The notes: generated by a model from the letters alone, not told the origin. DNA of 28,528 bases from CAYFSS01 sp964345975 (GCA_964345975.1 CAYFSS010000023.1:1-28528); one strand, 5' to 3'; positions 1 to 8,481 are shown, counted from the stretch's first letter. Program-made: numbers and translations.

Positions 1-16
1 AAAAAAGAAGTAGAGA

Positions 17-2098
17 CTATTCAGCCCTACGCTTCTCAGCTTCTTGAATAACACGCTTGGCCATTTCATCTTGCATGGTCTCATAGCGAGCAAACTCGGC
101 GGAGTACCAGCCCCGACCTTGGGTCATCGAACGAAGGTCTGTAGCATAACGGCCCATTTCAGCCATCGGTACTTCGGCATGGATGACACTTCGCTCGCCC
201 TTAGGCTCGATGTTGGAGATACGGCCACGGCGACGATTGAGGTCGCCTAGGATATCACCCATCTGAGGCTCAGGGCAGTTGACTTCAACGGCAATCCAAG
301 GCTCCATGATGACAGCGTTAGCCTGTTCCATACCGGCACGGTAGGCAAGACGGGCTGCAAGTTTGAAGGCAAGCTCCGATGAGTCAACGTCATGGTAAGA
401 ACCGTCGACCAAGGTGGCTTTGACGTTCACGACAGGGTAACCGGCGAGGATGCCTTCTTCTGCTGCTTCCTGAAGACCCTTCTCAACGGCCGGGAAGAAG
501 TTTCGTGGGACAGATCCACCAAAGACGGATTCAGCGAATTCAATAGCTTCCTGAGCCGGATTCGGCTCAAATTCAATCCAGACATCGCCAAACTGACCGT
601 GTCCACCTGTCTGCTTACGATGGCGACCTTGGACGCGGGCTTTTGAGCGGATCGTTTCACGATAAGGGACGCGGGCTTCTTCGAGATAAGCATTGACCTT
701 GAACTTATTCTTGAGCTTGGAGATCAAGACATTGAGCTGAACTTCTCCGACGCCGGAGACGGTGAGCTGCTTGGTTTCAGGATTAGGGCCATATTTGAAG
801 GTCGGATCTTCTTCGTTCAAACGGGCAAGGCCTTGAGCGATGCGATCTTCTTCGCCTTCCTTCTCAGGGAAGATGGCCATTGTGAGAGGCGCTGCAGGGA
901 GCACGATCTTAGGCAAGGTCAGAGGCATGGAGCTGCTACTTAAAGTATCACCGGTCATGGTTTCGGAAAGCTTCGTCACGGCGCAAATATCACCGGCCGA
1001 GACGGAATCCACATTATATTGTTCCTTCCCGATCATGAATCCAAGCGAGCCGATGCGCTCATCGGTACGACGCTCTGCATTGTGCAACGTAGCATTGGAT
1101 TTAAGGGTTCCGGAATAGACACGAAGGAGTGAAATACGACCAACAAAGGGGTCGGAAATCGTCTTGAACACAAAAGCCACTAGCGGTCCTTCCGGATCCG
1201 TTGTGAGCTCAAGCGTAGTTCCATCAGGCTTGAGGGCTTGCACTGCGTGACGAGTAATCGCTGCAGGCATGAATTCGATAAGCTGATCCAAGACCCACTT
1301 GACGCCCAGATTCTCTGTGCTTGAGGTATACCAAACAGGAATCAGGTGACCGCTTTGAACACGCTTCCGGATACCGCCGAAGAACTCATCTTCAGTGAAC
1401 TCTTCACCTTCGAAGAATTTCATCATGAGCTCATCATCGGATTCTGCAGCACTCTCGACGAGCATTTCGTGGAGAGCTTCAGCTTCGGACTGCATGTCAT
1501 CAGGAATCTCTCGCTCTTCGAGTTCTCCCTTGGGCTTATAGGTATAAGCCTTCATGCGGATGATATCGACAAAGCCAACCAAGGTACGATCCGACTCGAT
1601 GATCGGCATCATGAAGGGCTGGACGGCACGGCCATATTCGGTTTCCTTCAGCTCGCCGATGACCTTACGATAGTCTGCGTTGTCATCGTCGATGTGGTTT
1701 ACGAGGAAGGCATAAGGAATGTCGGGGCGATGAAGGTAGCGGATGCTCTTCTCGACGCCGACTTCAACGCCGTTCTTGGCGTTGACGAGGATGAGGGCGG
1801 AACCTGCAACACGGAGAGCTGACTGGACTTCGCCGAGGAAGTCGAATTCACCCGGGGTGTCTAGTAGGTTGAGCTTGGATCCGTTCCACTCTAAGGCTGT
1901 TGCGGTTGTATTGATGGTGATATGACGACGTTTCTCTTCTTCATCAAAGTCTGCAACAAGGGTTCCATCTTCGCCACGTCCCATGCGATTGATCTTGCCT
2001 GCGTTGAAGAGCGCAGCTTCGACAAAGGTCGTCTTCCCCGCACCGGAGTGGCCAAGCACAGCGACATTAAATATTTTATCTGCTGGATACTGTTTCAT
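17..2098 (-). CDS. Elongation factor G-like GTPase (FusA2-type)
   Basis: A 693-residue translational GTPase with the full EF-G domain length. The G1 loop is GHSGAGKTT at residues 16-24, the form seen in EF-G-like (FusA2-type) proteins rather than the GHVDAGKTT of housekeeping EF-G. The G3 motif DTPG is at 80-83. The G4 motif reads NHID at 134-137 instead of NKxD, an unusual Lys to His change in the guanine-binding loop. The C-terminal half carries EF-G domain IV/V features (GGHGQFGDV, then PEPQMGDILGDLNRRRG). The ATG is preceded by GGAGGA at a 6-base spacing and the stop is TAG. Known relatives are ribosome-associated GTPases whose cellular role is poorly defined, so I do not call it fusA. 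The gene stands alone, with a candidate promoter about 50 bases upstream of the start. Confidence 0.9.
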   Translation of the reverse strand: MKQYPADKIFNVAVLGHSGAGKTTFVEAALFNAGKINRMGRGEDGTLVADFDEEEKRRHITINTTATALEWNGSKLNLLDTPGEFDFLGEVQSALRVAGSALILVNAKNGVEVGVEKSIRYLHRPDIPYAFLVNHIDDDNADYRKVIGELKETEYGRAVQPFMMPIIESDRTLVGFVDIIRMKAYTYKPKGELEEREIPDDMQSEAEALHEMLVESAAESDDELMMKFFEGEEFTEDEFFGGIRKRVQSGHLIPVWYTSSTENLGVKWVLDQLIEFMPAAITRHAVQALKPDGTTLELTTDPEGPLVAFVFKTISDPFVGRISLLRVYSGTLKSNATLHNAERRTDERIGSLGFMIGKEQYNVDSVSAGDICAVTKLSETMTGDTLSSSSMPLTLPKIVLPAAPLTMAIFPEKEGEEDRIAQGLARLNEEDPTFKYGPNPETKQLTVSGVGEVQLNVLISKLKNKFKVNAYLEEARVPYRETIRSKARVQGRHRKQTGGHGQFGDVWIEFEPNPAQEAIEFAESVFGGSVPRNFFPAVEKGLQEAAEEGILAGYPVVNVKATLVDGSYHDVDSSELAFKLAARLAYRAGMEQANAVIMEPWIAVEVNCPEPQMGDILGDLNRRRGRISNIEPKGERSVIHAEVPMAEMGRYATDLRSMTQGRGWYSAEFARYETMQDEMAKRVIQEAEKRRAE

Positions 2099-2148
2099 TC
2101 TTTTCCTCCAATTGTATTGTTTTATTTCAATTAAATAATCGTCAGAAG

Positions 2149-2154
2149 ATTATA
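2149..2154 (-). promoter_or_regulatory. Candidate -10 box for the EF-G-like gene
   Basis: The minus strand reads TATAAT about 50 bases upstream of the EF-G-like start codon. I see no good TTGACA at 16-18 bases further upstream, so the call rests on the perfect -10 hexamer and its position only. Confidence 0.3.
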
Positions 2155-2412
2155 CACTGTGAGCAAGTTGAAACGCAAAGAGACTCAGATTACGTGTGCG
2201 CACCCCGAGTGAGGCTTATCGTGAAAGAGATCAGAATGAATAAAAAGTCATGAGTTATGCAAGTTGTTTGACCCTCAATGTGAACAATTTGTTAAAATTA
2301 TGAATTGTTAATATAATTAATGAATTTTATCCGGAACACGGAGATGCTTCGGAGAGTCTCAAACTGTATCCAAATCAACTATAGTTGAATTTTTGGCTAG
2401 AACTTGAATGCC

Positions 2413-2448
2413 AAGAAAGAACCGGTCTCTGATTACCAGAGGCCGGTT
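2413..2448 (-). terminator. Rho-independent terminator of the phosphohexomutase operon
   Basis: An 11-base stem (arms 2438-2448 and 2420-2430, one G-T wobble, 7-base loop) follows the phosphohexomutase stop on the minus strand. It is followed on that strand by a T-rich tail, TCTTTCTT. Confidence 0.7.
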
Positions 2449-2476
2449 CGTGATGTGAGAGGGCTTTTGGGTGGAA

Positions 2477-3913
2477 CTATAACCCTAGGGCTTCTTCGCA
2501 GATTCGGGTCATGGACATGGCTTCGTAGATGGTGGGCATTTCGCAGAAGATGCGCAAGAGGTCTTCAGTGCCTGAGAAGCGAATGATGAGCCAGGAATCG
2601 TCCTCGAAGTAGATCTTGAGCCCGTCGCGATAGGAAATTTCTCTGATGGGGCGATCGAAGTCGGGGAGGATCTTGTCCTTGAAGAGAGTTTGGGTGATCT
2701 CCGCACGCTTCGCAGCAGAGAAGTGATACTCGCGCTCGATCATGTCGCGCTTGCCATAGAGATCTTGGAGTTCATTCCAAAGTTCGCTGAGCTTCTTGCC
2801 GGACACCGCGAGCATTTCGACCAAGAGCGCACCCGAGTAGATGCCGTCCTTACCGTGGATGTGGCCGACAACGGTCAAGCCTCCGCTTGATTCGCCGCCT
2901 AAAATAGCGCCGGTTTCCGCCATTTTCTCAGAGATATGTTTGAAGCCCACCGGAACCTCGTAGCACACCTCACCAAAAGCCTCCGCCACCCGGTCGAGCA
3001 TGTGCGTTGTCGCAAGGTTGCGCACGACAGGACCGCGCCAGCCTTTGTACTTGAGGAGGTAGTGATAGAGGAGCACGAGGACCTTGTTGAAATGGATGAA
3101 ATTGCCTCTTTCGTCGATGACGCCGAGACGATCCGCATCACCATCCGTTGCAAGCCCTAGGTCATAGCCGCCTTCGAGCACACGGTTTTGGAGATGCGCC
3201 ATCGTGGACTCGGTTGGAGCAGGCATTCTGCCACCAAACAGGGGATCGCGTTGGCCGTGGATCAGTTCAACATCGCAGCGCAAGGTATAGAGGAGTGTGA
3301 GCATGGGGGTCTCGCCCACCCCGAACATCGGGTCAAAGACAAGGCGAAGGTCACTGTTGCGGATGGCTTTTTGATCGAGCGTTGAGAGGATGCTATCGAG
3401 GTAATCATTGAGCGGACGAATGATTTCGATTAGACCTTCTTTGAGCGCTTCTTCGTAGGACATGCTGGGGATTGTTTGGCCCTCATCGAGGATTTTTTGA
3501 GCGAGACGCTCGAGTTCTTGGGTCAGCTCAAGGTCGGCATCACGACCGCCTTCACTGAAGATCTTTATACCGTTGTAAACCGCAGGGTTGTGGCTGGCAG
3601 TGATTGCCATGCCATAGGGCGCTTGCGAGCGTTCCACGTGAAACATCGTGAGCGGTGTGGGGTTTGCACGATGGATGAACTGACTGGGAATCCCCATCCC
3701 TGCCAAGGTGCAAGCAACCCAAACGGCAGCTTCTTCGCTCAAGAAACGGCGATCAAAGCCGATGACGACTTTACCGGAGGTGTTCCGTTGATTGCCGTTA
3801 GCTCGTTCGTTGAGCATTTTGCGAGCCAGCGCAGCGGCTACAAGTTCAACGTTATCGCGACAAAATTCTTCGCCGATAATGGCGCGCCAACCGCCGGTAC
3901 CAAATTTAATCAT
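2477..3913 (-). CDS. Phosphoglucomutase/phosphomannomutase family protein
   Basis: A 478-residue alpha-D-phosphohexomutase that should interconvert hexose-1-phosphate and hexose-6-phosphate. All four family signatures are present: catalytic phosphoserine loop TASHNP at 105-110 (Ser107), metal-binding DGDAD at 257-261, sugar-binding GGESSGG at 339-345, and phosphate-binding RFSGTE at 445-450. A longer reading from 3955 is open, but the ATG at 3913 (MIKFGTGGWR) has AAGGAGG 8 bases upstream and matches the usual family start, so I use it. The gene is last in a minus-strand operon, 28 bases after the HAD phosphatase, and is followed by a terminator. Whether glucose, mannose or glucosamine phosphates are preferred cannot be read from the sequence. 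Confidence 0.9.
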   Translation of the reverse strand: MIKFGTGGWRAIIGEEFCRDNVELVAAALARKMLNERANGNQRNTSGKVVIGFDRRFLSEEAAVWVACTLAGMGIPSQFIHRANPTPLTMFHVERSQAPYGMAITASHNPAVYNGIKIFSEGGRDADLELTQELERLAQKILDEGQTIPSMSYEEALKEGLIEIIRPLNDYLDSILSTLDQKAIRNSDLRLVFDPMFGVGETPMLTLLYTLRCDVELIHGQRDPLFGGRMPAPTESTMAHLQNRVLEGGYDLGLATDGDADRLGVIDERGNFIHFNKVLVLLYHYLLKYKGWRGPVVRNLATTHMLDRVAEAFGEVCYEVPVGFKHISEKMAETGAILGGESSGGLTVVGHIHGKDGIYSGALLVEMLAVSGKKLSELWNELQDLYGKRDMIEREYHFSAAKRAEITQTLFKDKILPDFDRPIREISYRDGLKIYFEDDSWLIIRFSGTEDLLRIFCEMPTIYEAMSMTRICEEALGL

Positions 3914-3941
3914 ATAAGTATCCTCCTTAGGTATAGACACT

Positions 3942-4556
3942 CTAGTCTTCAACAAGACGAGTTAGATGATCCAGAGCTTTCTTGAGTCTATCGATGTCGC
4001 CGTGGAACACGAGGGCCGTCATCCCGCTGCTTCGTGCGACTTCAACATTCGCAGCCGAGTCGTCGATGAAGATGCAAGTTTCCGGCTCGAGTTCAAACGT
4101 CTTGCAGAAGGTTTCATAGATGAGCGGTGAAGGTTTCAACATACCATGATCCGAGGAGATAAACTCGCCATCAAAAAGCTCGATCCCCGGGATCTGATGG
4201 CGGTACTCGTAATAGCGTTGGCCTGCATTGCTTAGGATATAGAGCTTGTGGCCTCGAGACTTAAGGTCTTCAACCAGCGTAGACATGCCCGGCATGGGAA
4301 GAAAGTCCCGGAACCAGGTTTCTAAGAGAGATTTGAGAGTGGGGTGAAGTTCTGCGGGCAGTCGTTTGGAGACTGCTTCGTAGACTTCAGCTTCGGTCAC
4401 ACTTCCTCTGTCCATGCCGACCCATTCGGCGTCTGAGAAGAGTTCTTGGACGAGGAGCTTTCGGGTAGCCGGGTCGTTGGTGTGGCGTGCCACGAAGCGC
4501 TCGGGTTGGTATTGAAGGAGGACGTTTCCCATGTCGAAGACGATGTTCTTTTGCAT
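3942..4556 (-). CDS. HAD-IA phosphatase, YihX-like
   Basis: A 204-residue HAD superfamily hydrolase. Motif I is FDMGNV (nucleophile Asp8; position +2 is Gly, as in YihX-type enzymes), motif II is ILSNAG with Ser109, the motif III lysine is Lys141 in MLKPSP, and motif IV is IDD at 164-166. The helical cap lies between motifs I and II. E. coli YihX removes phosphate from alpha-D-glucose-1-phosphate. The gene sits directly upstream of a phosphohexomutase, so a shared sugar-phosphate substrate pool is a reasonable inference but not proven. The ribosome binding site is weak (GGAAAGG about 11 bases before the ATG), and translation may depend on the upstream permease gene 43 bases away. Confidence 0.85.
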   Translation of the reverse strand: MQKNIVFDMGNVLLQYQPERFVARHTNDPATRKLLVQELFSDAEWVGMDRGSVTEAEVYEAVSKRLPAELHPTLKSLLETWFRDFLPMPGMSTLVEDLKSRGHKLYILSNAGQRYYEYRHQIPGIELFDGEFISSDHGMLKPSPLIYETFCKTFELEPETCIFIDDSAANVEVARSSGMTALVFHGDIDRLKKALDHLTRLVED

Positions 4557-4599
4557 GATTTTAGGGACCTTTCCGGGGGGGCTTTTTGGTGTGAATTGC

Positions 4600-5388
4600 T
4601 TAGGCGTGAATATCTTTCCGCTTGTATTGCCAATGGGCGATGGCCAGTGCGATGAGTGTGATGACGAGGCCGAGGATGACGAGAGGGATGTTGAGGCTAT
4701 CGTTCTTCAGGATGTAGACAGGATCGCTATAGCCGTAGGGCGTTAGGTAGTTGAGAAAATCGAGGTTTGTGGTGAGCTTGGCAATAATGCTTAGGAAGTA
4801 TAAGAGGAGCGCTATCCCGAGGCCAAGACCGATATTGCGACGGCTGAAGAAAGCTGATAGAGCGTAGGCAATCGCAGCGGTTTGAATCTGAGTAAGGAGG
4901 TATGCGAGGTGGAGCATGATGAGTTCGCGCCATGGAATGGGCTCATTGATGAGAGCCATCGAGCCGATTGCAAGGGTGAAGATGATGGCGTTCAGGCTGA
5001 TGACACGAATAAGGATGTGAAGCCACTTCTCAAAGACGACTTGAACCCGTGAAATAGGATGGGTTAGGAGGAAATCGGCAATCCCTTGATCTTCTTCGCC
5101 CGAAAGCGCTTGGATCGCGATGAGCGCCGCATAGAGCGCACCTCCGATGCCTAGGGTACTGCCAATTTCGATTGCATAGTAGCCAATGAGCTCGCCCATA
5201 TTGAGGTAGTCAAGGCCGAAGGCTGCCGTAAAAGCCCCCATCGATTCGAAGATGCTGTTAAACATGTCCATCTCCCCTTTGAACTCCGGGAAGAGGATCA
5301 CGACCAGGACCACCATCAGGCCGATGACGCCGGTCCAGATGAGAAAAGAAACGCGCGATTGTTTGAGCTCGTGTTTGAGGATTGTCAT
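4600..5388 (-). CDS. ABC-2 type transporter permease
   Basis: A 262-residue integral membrane protein with about six hydrophobic segments (roughly residues 15-35, 70-95, 108-130, 138-160, 175-195 and 232-255), the layout of ABC-2 family permeases. The ATG at 5388 directly follows the stop codon of the ATPase gene, which indicates translational coupling and one complex of two ATPases with two permeases. The motif EEDQGIADFLLTHPISR in the cytoplasmic loop near residues 97-113 resembles the coupling region of multidrug or antibiotic ABC-2 exporters. The transported substrate is unknown. Export is the more likely direction because no solute-binding protein is present. Confidence 0.85.
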   Translation of the reverse strand: MTILKHELKQSRVSFLIWTGVIGLMVVLVVILFPEFKGEMDMFNSIFESMGAFTAAFGLDYLNMGELIGYYAIEIGSTLGIGGALYAALIAIQALSGEEDQGIADFLLTHPISRVQVVFEKWLHILIRVISLNAIIFTLAIGSMALINEPIPWRELIMLHLAYLLTQIQTAAIAYALSAFFSRRNIGLGLGIALLLYFLSIIAKLTTNLDFLNYLTPYGYSDPVYILKNDSLNIPLVILGLVITLIALAIAHWQYKRKDIHA

Positions 5389-6497
5389 TTACTTCCCTTC
5401 CCCTACCTGTGTCGCGTTTTTATCGCCTTTGTCTACTTCGTAATAATGAAGAAAGACTTCTTCCAGACTAGGTTCTATGATGCGAAGATCTTTGATGTCG
5501 GACGTACTGAGTCGAGTGAGGAGCTCTTTCAAATCCCCTTGATAGAAGAAATCCAGGGTCCCGTTCATTTGTTTAAGATCCATGACACCCTGCACATCGT
5601 TTAGGTCGACTGAACCACGAATATGGATGCGTTTCGTTGCTGCTTGGACCAGGTTGGAGACTTTGTCCCAAGCGACGATCTTGCCGTCTCGAATGATGGC
5701 GGCTGTCCTGCAATGAGTTTGGACCTCCGAGAGGATGTGGGTGGAGAGAAAGATCGTGGCACCTTGTGTATGGCGTTCTTTGAGGATCTTGAAGAACTCG
5801 TTTTGCATGAGAGGATCGAGCGATGAGGTCGGCTCGTCCAAAATGAGGAGCTCGGGATCGTGCTGAAGAGCAGCGACAATGGCTACCTTCTTTCGATTAC
5901 CTGAGGAGAGTTCGTCGACTTTGCGGCTCGTGTCGAGTTGAAGTCGTTCCGATAGTTCTGCAGCTCGGTGCGAACAGTCTTGCTTGCGGAGGTTAGCAGA
6001 GAATTGAAGGAGGTCTTGGACGCGCATGTTTGGGTAGAAGATGTTCTCTGCAGGTAGATACCCGACTTGTCTAAGGATCGCTTCCCTGTCCTGAGCAATT
6101 TCTTTCTCAAGTACCCAAGCTCTACCGCTCGTGGGGCGGATGAGTCCTAAGAGGCTCCGGATCGTGGTGGATTTTCCGGCAGCATTGGGTCCGATGAAGC
6201 CAAAGAACTCACCGCGTTCGACATGGAACGAGACATCTTCGATGCCACGGATCTTCCCGTAGTATTTCGTTAAATTTTCGATGCGGATGGCTGTTTCTCT
6301 GCGGCTGTCGGCTGTTTCTNNNNNNNNNNNNNNNNNNNNNNNNNNNNNNNNNNNNNNNNNNNNNNNNNNNNNNNNNNNNNNNNNNNNNNNNNNNNNNNNN
6401 NNNNNNNNNNNNNNNNNNNGGCTGTTTCTCTGCGGCTGTCGGCTGTTTCTTGAGTGCGGATGGCTCTATCCCGAGCTGGGCTTGATTGCTTTTCCAT
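5389..6497 (-). CDS. ABC transporter ATPase with N-terminal heptapeptide repeats (spans assembly gap)
   Basis: The ATPase partner of the following permease. The conserved core starts at AIRIENLTKYYGK (about 6288) and has Walker A GPNAAGKST, signature LSSGNRKK, Walker B LLILDEPTSSLD and H-loop LSTHILSEV, so it looks catalytically complete. No ATG starts the core. Reading upstream in frame gives an array of ETADSRR heptapeptides that runs into the 100-N gap. On the far side of the gap the same repeat continues in a second frame back to ATG 6497 (MEKQSSPARDRAIRTQ), which has AGAGAGG 5 bases upstream. The frames join if the true gap is 11+21n bases, so I treat the whole as one gene. The placeholder of 100 N does not preserve the frame. 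First gene of a four-gene operon. Confidence 0.75.
6289..6450. repeat. 21-bp tandem repeat array interrupted by assembly gap
   Basis: The unit GGCTGTTTCTCTGCGGCTGTC (plus strand, 21 bases) occurs as one full copy plus ten bases on each side of the gap (6289-6319 and 6420-6450). On the minus strand it encodes seven residues, ETADSRR. An 11-base direct repeat, TGCGGATGGCT, flanks the array at 6282-6292 and 6455-6465. The copy number is unknown because the assembly breaks inside it. Confidence 0.85.
6320..6419. other. Assembly gap of 100 N
   Basis: Exactly 100 undetermined bases, which is the usual placeholder for a gap of unknown size. It lies inside the tandem repeat, so unresolved repeat copies are the likely cause. 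Confidence 0.95.
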
Positions 6498-6531
6498 GAG
6501 TGCCTCTCTTAATGAGTGGATGATCTTCCAA

Positions 6532-6540
6532 ATTCTAGCA
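6532..6540 (-). promoter_or_regulatory. Candidate extended -10 promoter of the ABC/HAD/phosphohexomutase operon
   Basis: The minus strand reads TGCTAGAAT, an extended -10 (TGn plus TAGAAT), 35 bases before the ATPase start codon. No clear -35 is visible. A GGCTTTT motif (6558-6564) lies where a -35 would be. Confidence 0.4.
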
Positions 6541-6655
6541 TGAGGGGAGACTTGAGGGGCTTTTGTTGATGGTATTCGCATTAGATTTCTAAGGAGTAGG
6601 AGACGAGATGTTCCCCTGAAACAAGATAAGCAACCCACTTCGTAGGATGTAACCG

Positions 6656-6679
6656 ATGACAGGAAATATGTCATATAAT
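6656..6679 (+). promoter_or_regulatory. Candidate ferritin promoter with overlapping inverted repeat
   Basis: A TATAAT hexamer at 6674-6679 lies about 95 bases before the ferritin start. A perfect 6-base inverted repeat, ATGACA at 6656-6661 and TGTCAT at 6669-6674, overlaps the upstream edge of this box and could be an operator. It does not match the PerR or Fur consensus. No convincing -35 is seen. Confidence 0.4.
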
Positions 6680-6775
6680 TACGTTAGAATGATTAAGATC
6701 CTCATAGCTCTTGATGAGCGTAGCAGGATACTTAAGACCACGCCCTATGGGGCGCATTTATAAGGAGTTTGAATT

Positions 6776-7273
6776 ATGGAACTTTCGAAATCAATCCATG
6801 AAGCACTTTCGAAGCAGATGAATATGGAAATGGCCAGTGCCTATCTGTATCTGGAGATGTCCTATGCCGTTGATGATGCAGGTCTTGGCGGTTTCGCTCA
6901 TTGGCTTGAACTTCAAGCAGGTGAAGAGATGGATCACGCTAAGCGTATCGAGGGCTATATCAAGGATCGCAACGTCCAGCCGGATCTCTATGACATCGTT
7001 CGCTATGACTTCTCTTACGAGTCACCTCTCAAGGTCGCTAAGGATGCTCTCGAGCATGAATACCTCGTTTCCGACAGCATCAACAAGATTGTTGATATGG
7101 CTTTGGACGAGAGAGATCATGCGACGGTTTCGTTCCTCAAGTGGTTTGTCGACGAGCAGGTTGAAGAAGAAGAAACCTTCACCAATTTGGTGGATCTCTT
7201 CGAATTTGCCGGTGACAATAAGGGCGCACTCTTTGCTATCAACGGTAAACTCTACCAGCGCAAAGAAGACTAG
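6776..7273 (+). CDS. ftnA: Bacterial non-haem ferritin
   Basis: A 165-residue ferritin, the usual length for bacterial FtnA. Such proteins assemble into 24-subunit shells that oxidise Fe(II) and store iron in the cytosol. Ferroxidase-centre residues are visible: Glu17/Glu18 region in MNMEMASAYLYLEM, the EEMDHAKR motif near residues 49-56 (Glu-Glu and His), and EEEETFTNL near 126-134. The Tyr-rich first helix is intact. The ATG has AAGGAG 8 bases upstream. The gene is a single-gene unit, with a TATAAT-type promoter upstream and a strong bidirectional terminator 30-60 bases after the stop. The region divergent from it serves the ABC operon on the other strand. Confidence 0.92.
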   Translation: MELSKSIHEALSKQMNMEMASAYLYLEMSYAVDDAGLGGFAHWLELQAGEEMDHAKRIEGYIKDRNVQPDLYDIVRYDFSYESPLKVAKDALEHEYLVSDSINKIVDMALDERDHATVSFLKWFVDEQVEEEETFTNLVDLFEFAGDNKGALFAINGKLYQRKED

Positions 7274-7301
7274 ACTTAAGCTCTAGTCCCAATTAACTTC
7301 A

Positions 7302-7335
7302 AAAAGCCCTACTGCCCCCGCGGCGGTAGGGTTTT
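7302..7335. terminator. Bidirectional rho-independent terminator between ferritin and dus
   Basis: A 10-base stem (7307-7316 with 7322-7331, one G-T wobble, 5-base loop) is flanked by AAAAAG on the left and TTTT on the right. It can therefore end both the plus-strand ferritin transcript and the convergent minus-strand dus transcript. Confidence 0.85.
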
Positions 7336-7352
7336 CATATGGGAGCTGCAGT

Positions 7353-8435
7353 TTATGCGTTTTCTTCGCTCCAAACATCTTCTTGGACGAGGGTTCTGCA
7401 TAAGTTCGAAAGATCGTAGGCGCTTGTCAGCTTGCCGGCTTGGGCACGCCAAGACGCTGCGCCACGTGAGCCTCTTAAGTAAAGCATGAGGAGAGATCGA
7501 AACTCCCTTGCCGCTGCATCTTCTCCGATACGACAGGCTAATTGTGCGAAGTGTTCTTGAATGACTTGGCAGCGTTCGACTGAATTCGGCGGTGACCAGG
7601 GCTCATTGTTTAGGCTTGCTCTAAGTTCAGCAAAGATCCATGGTGCAGCTTGGGCAGCTCGACCGATCATATAGGCTTGGGATGCCCCCTGCTTGATTCG
7701 TGCTTGAAGGGTTTCAGCGGAGTTAATGTCACCGTTTCCAACGAGGGGGACATGGTTGAAACCCTTCCGATCTAAGGCTGCACGAACGAGAGGCATGTAA
7801 GACCAATCTGCCTTGCCCCGATAGAATTGCTCGGCCGTTCTGCCATGAAGCGTGATGAGGTCTGCTCCGGCCTCCGCCATAGCAACTGCAAACTCCGGGG
7901 CTTCAAGGCTCTCCGGACCGCCTTCTTCGATGCAGGTGCGAAATTTCACGGAAACAGGTTTATCGTATGCGGCGGCGATGCGCTTCGTTGTCTCAACGAT
8001 CTTTGCCGCACGTTTAGGGTCTTCCATAAGGGAAGCACCTGCTCCGGTTTTGCGTACTTTCTTCACCGGGCAGCCCATGTTGATGTCGATGGCAATAGTC
8101 TTCGTGAGGAGTGGATCCTCCAGAATCATCCGTGTTGCAATCTCGAAATCGTAAGGATCGAAGCCAAAAAGCTGGATGGCAACTGAGCCTTCTTGTTCCG
8201 GATCGATCTCCAAATAGCGCTCACTCGTTTCCAAGCCTCCGTAACGGATGCCGCGTGCACTCACGAGCTCCGTCACGCCTTGACCGGAACCAAACCGGTG
8301 GCAGATCGTGCGAAAGCTGACTTCCGTGCTCCCTGCCATAGGAGCAAGAAAGAGCGGTGTGTTTAACTCGACTCGCTGTGAGCCTGAGCCATAGCTAAAG
8401 GTTTCAGACATAGGCTTGGTGTCATTTCCGTTCAT
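7353..8435 (-). CDS. dus: tRNA-dihydrouridine synthase
   Basis: A 360-residue FMN-dependent enzyme that reduces uridine to dihydrouridine in tRNA D-loops. The TIM barrel shows the opening LAPMAG, the catalytic cysteine motif DINMGCPVKKV, the following GAGASLM, the FMN phosphate region VSVKFRT, LHGRTAEQFYRGKADW and VPLVGNGDI, then MIGRAA. It is slightly longer than the usual 320-340 residues because of an N-terminal extension. An alternative ATG lies eight codons in (8411). Neither start has a clear Shine-Dalgarno sequence, so the exact start is uncertain. It lies 46 bases downstream of the CyuA-like gene on the same strand and is probably cotranscribed with it. Confidence 0.9.
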   Translation of the reverse strand: MNGNDTKPMSETFSYGSGSQRVELNTPLFLAPMAGSTEVSFRTICHRFGSGQGVTELVSARGIRYGGLETSERYLEIDPEQEGSVAIQLFGFDPYDFEIATRMILEDPLLTKTIAIDINMGCPVKKVRKTGAGASLMEDPKRAAKIVETTKRIAAAYDKPVSVKFRTCIEEGGPESLEAPEFAVAMAEAGADLITLHGRTAEQFYRGKADWSYMPLVRAALDRKGFNHVPLVGNGDINSAETLQARIKQGASQAYMIGRAAQAAPWIFAELRASLNNEPWSPPNSVERCQVIQEHFAQLACRIGEDAAAREFRSLLMLYLRGSRGAASWRAQAGKLTSAYDLSNLCRTLVQEDVWSEENA

Positions 8436-8481
8436 AGCAGATGAAGCTGACCTATTGAGTGTAACAAGTTCGTGGTCAAGC

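Larger units (their letters stand above)
2099..2476. other. Intergenic region between EF-G-like gene and phosphohexomutase
   Basis: This stretch of 378 bases has no plausible gene. It holds the ribosome binding site and a candidate -10 box of the EF-G-like gene, an A/T-rich block around 2270-2340, and the terminator hairpin of the phosphohexomutase operon near 2420-2448. A copy of the recurrent GGCTTTT motif lies at 2462-2468. Confidence 0.6.

Noticed and set aside
1346..1822. Plus-strand open frame of 158 codons opposite the EF-G-like gene
   Set aside because: It lies entirely within the antisense of a conserved gene, has no ribosome binding site and no recognisable domain.
3476..3985. Plus-strand open frame of 169 codons opposite the phosphohexomutase
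   Set aside because: Antisense shadow of a conserved gene, without a start signal or recognisable domain.
6289..6450. CRISPR array
   Set aside because: The repeats are contiguous 21-base units with no unique spacers, and they are read in frame with a gene. No cas genes are present.
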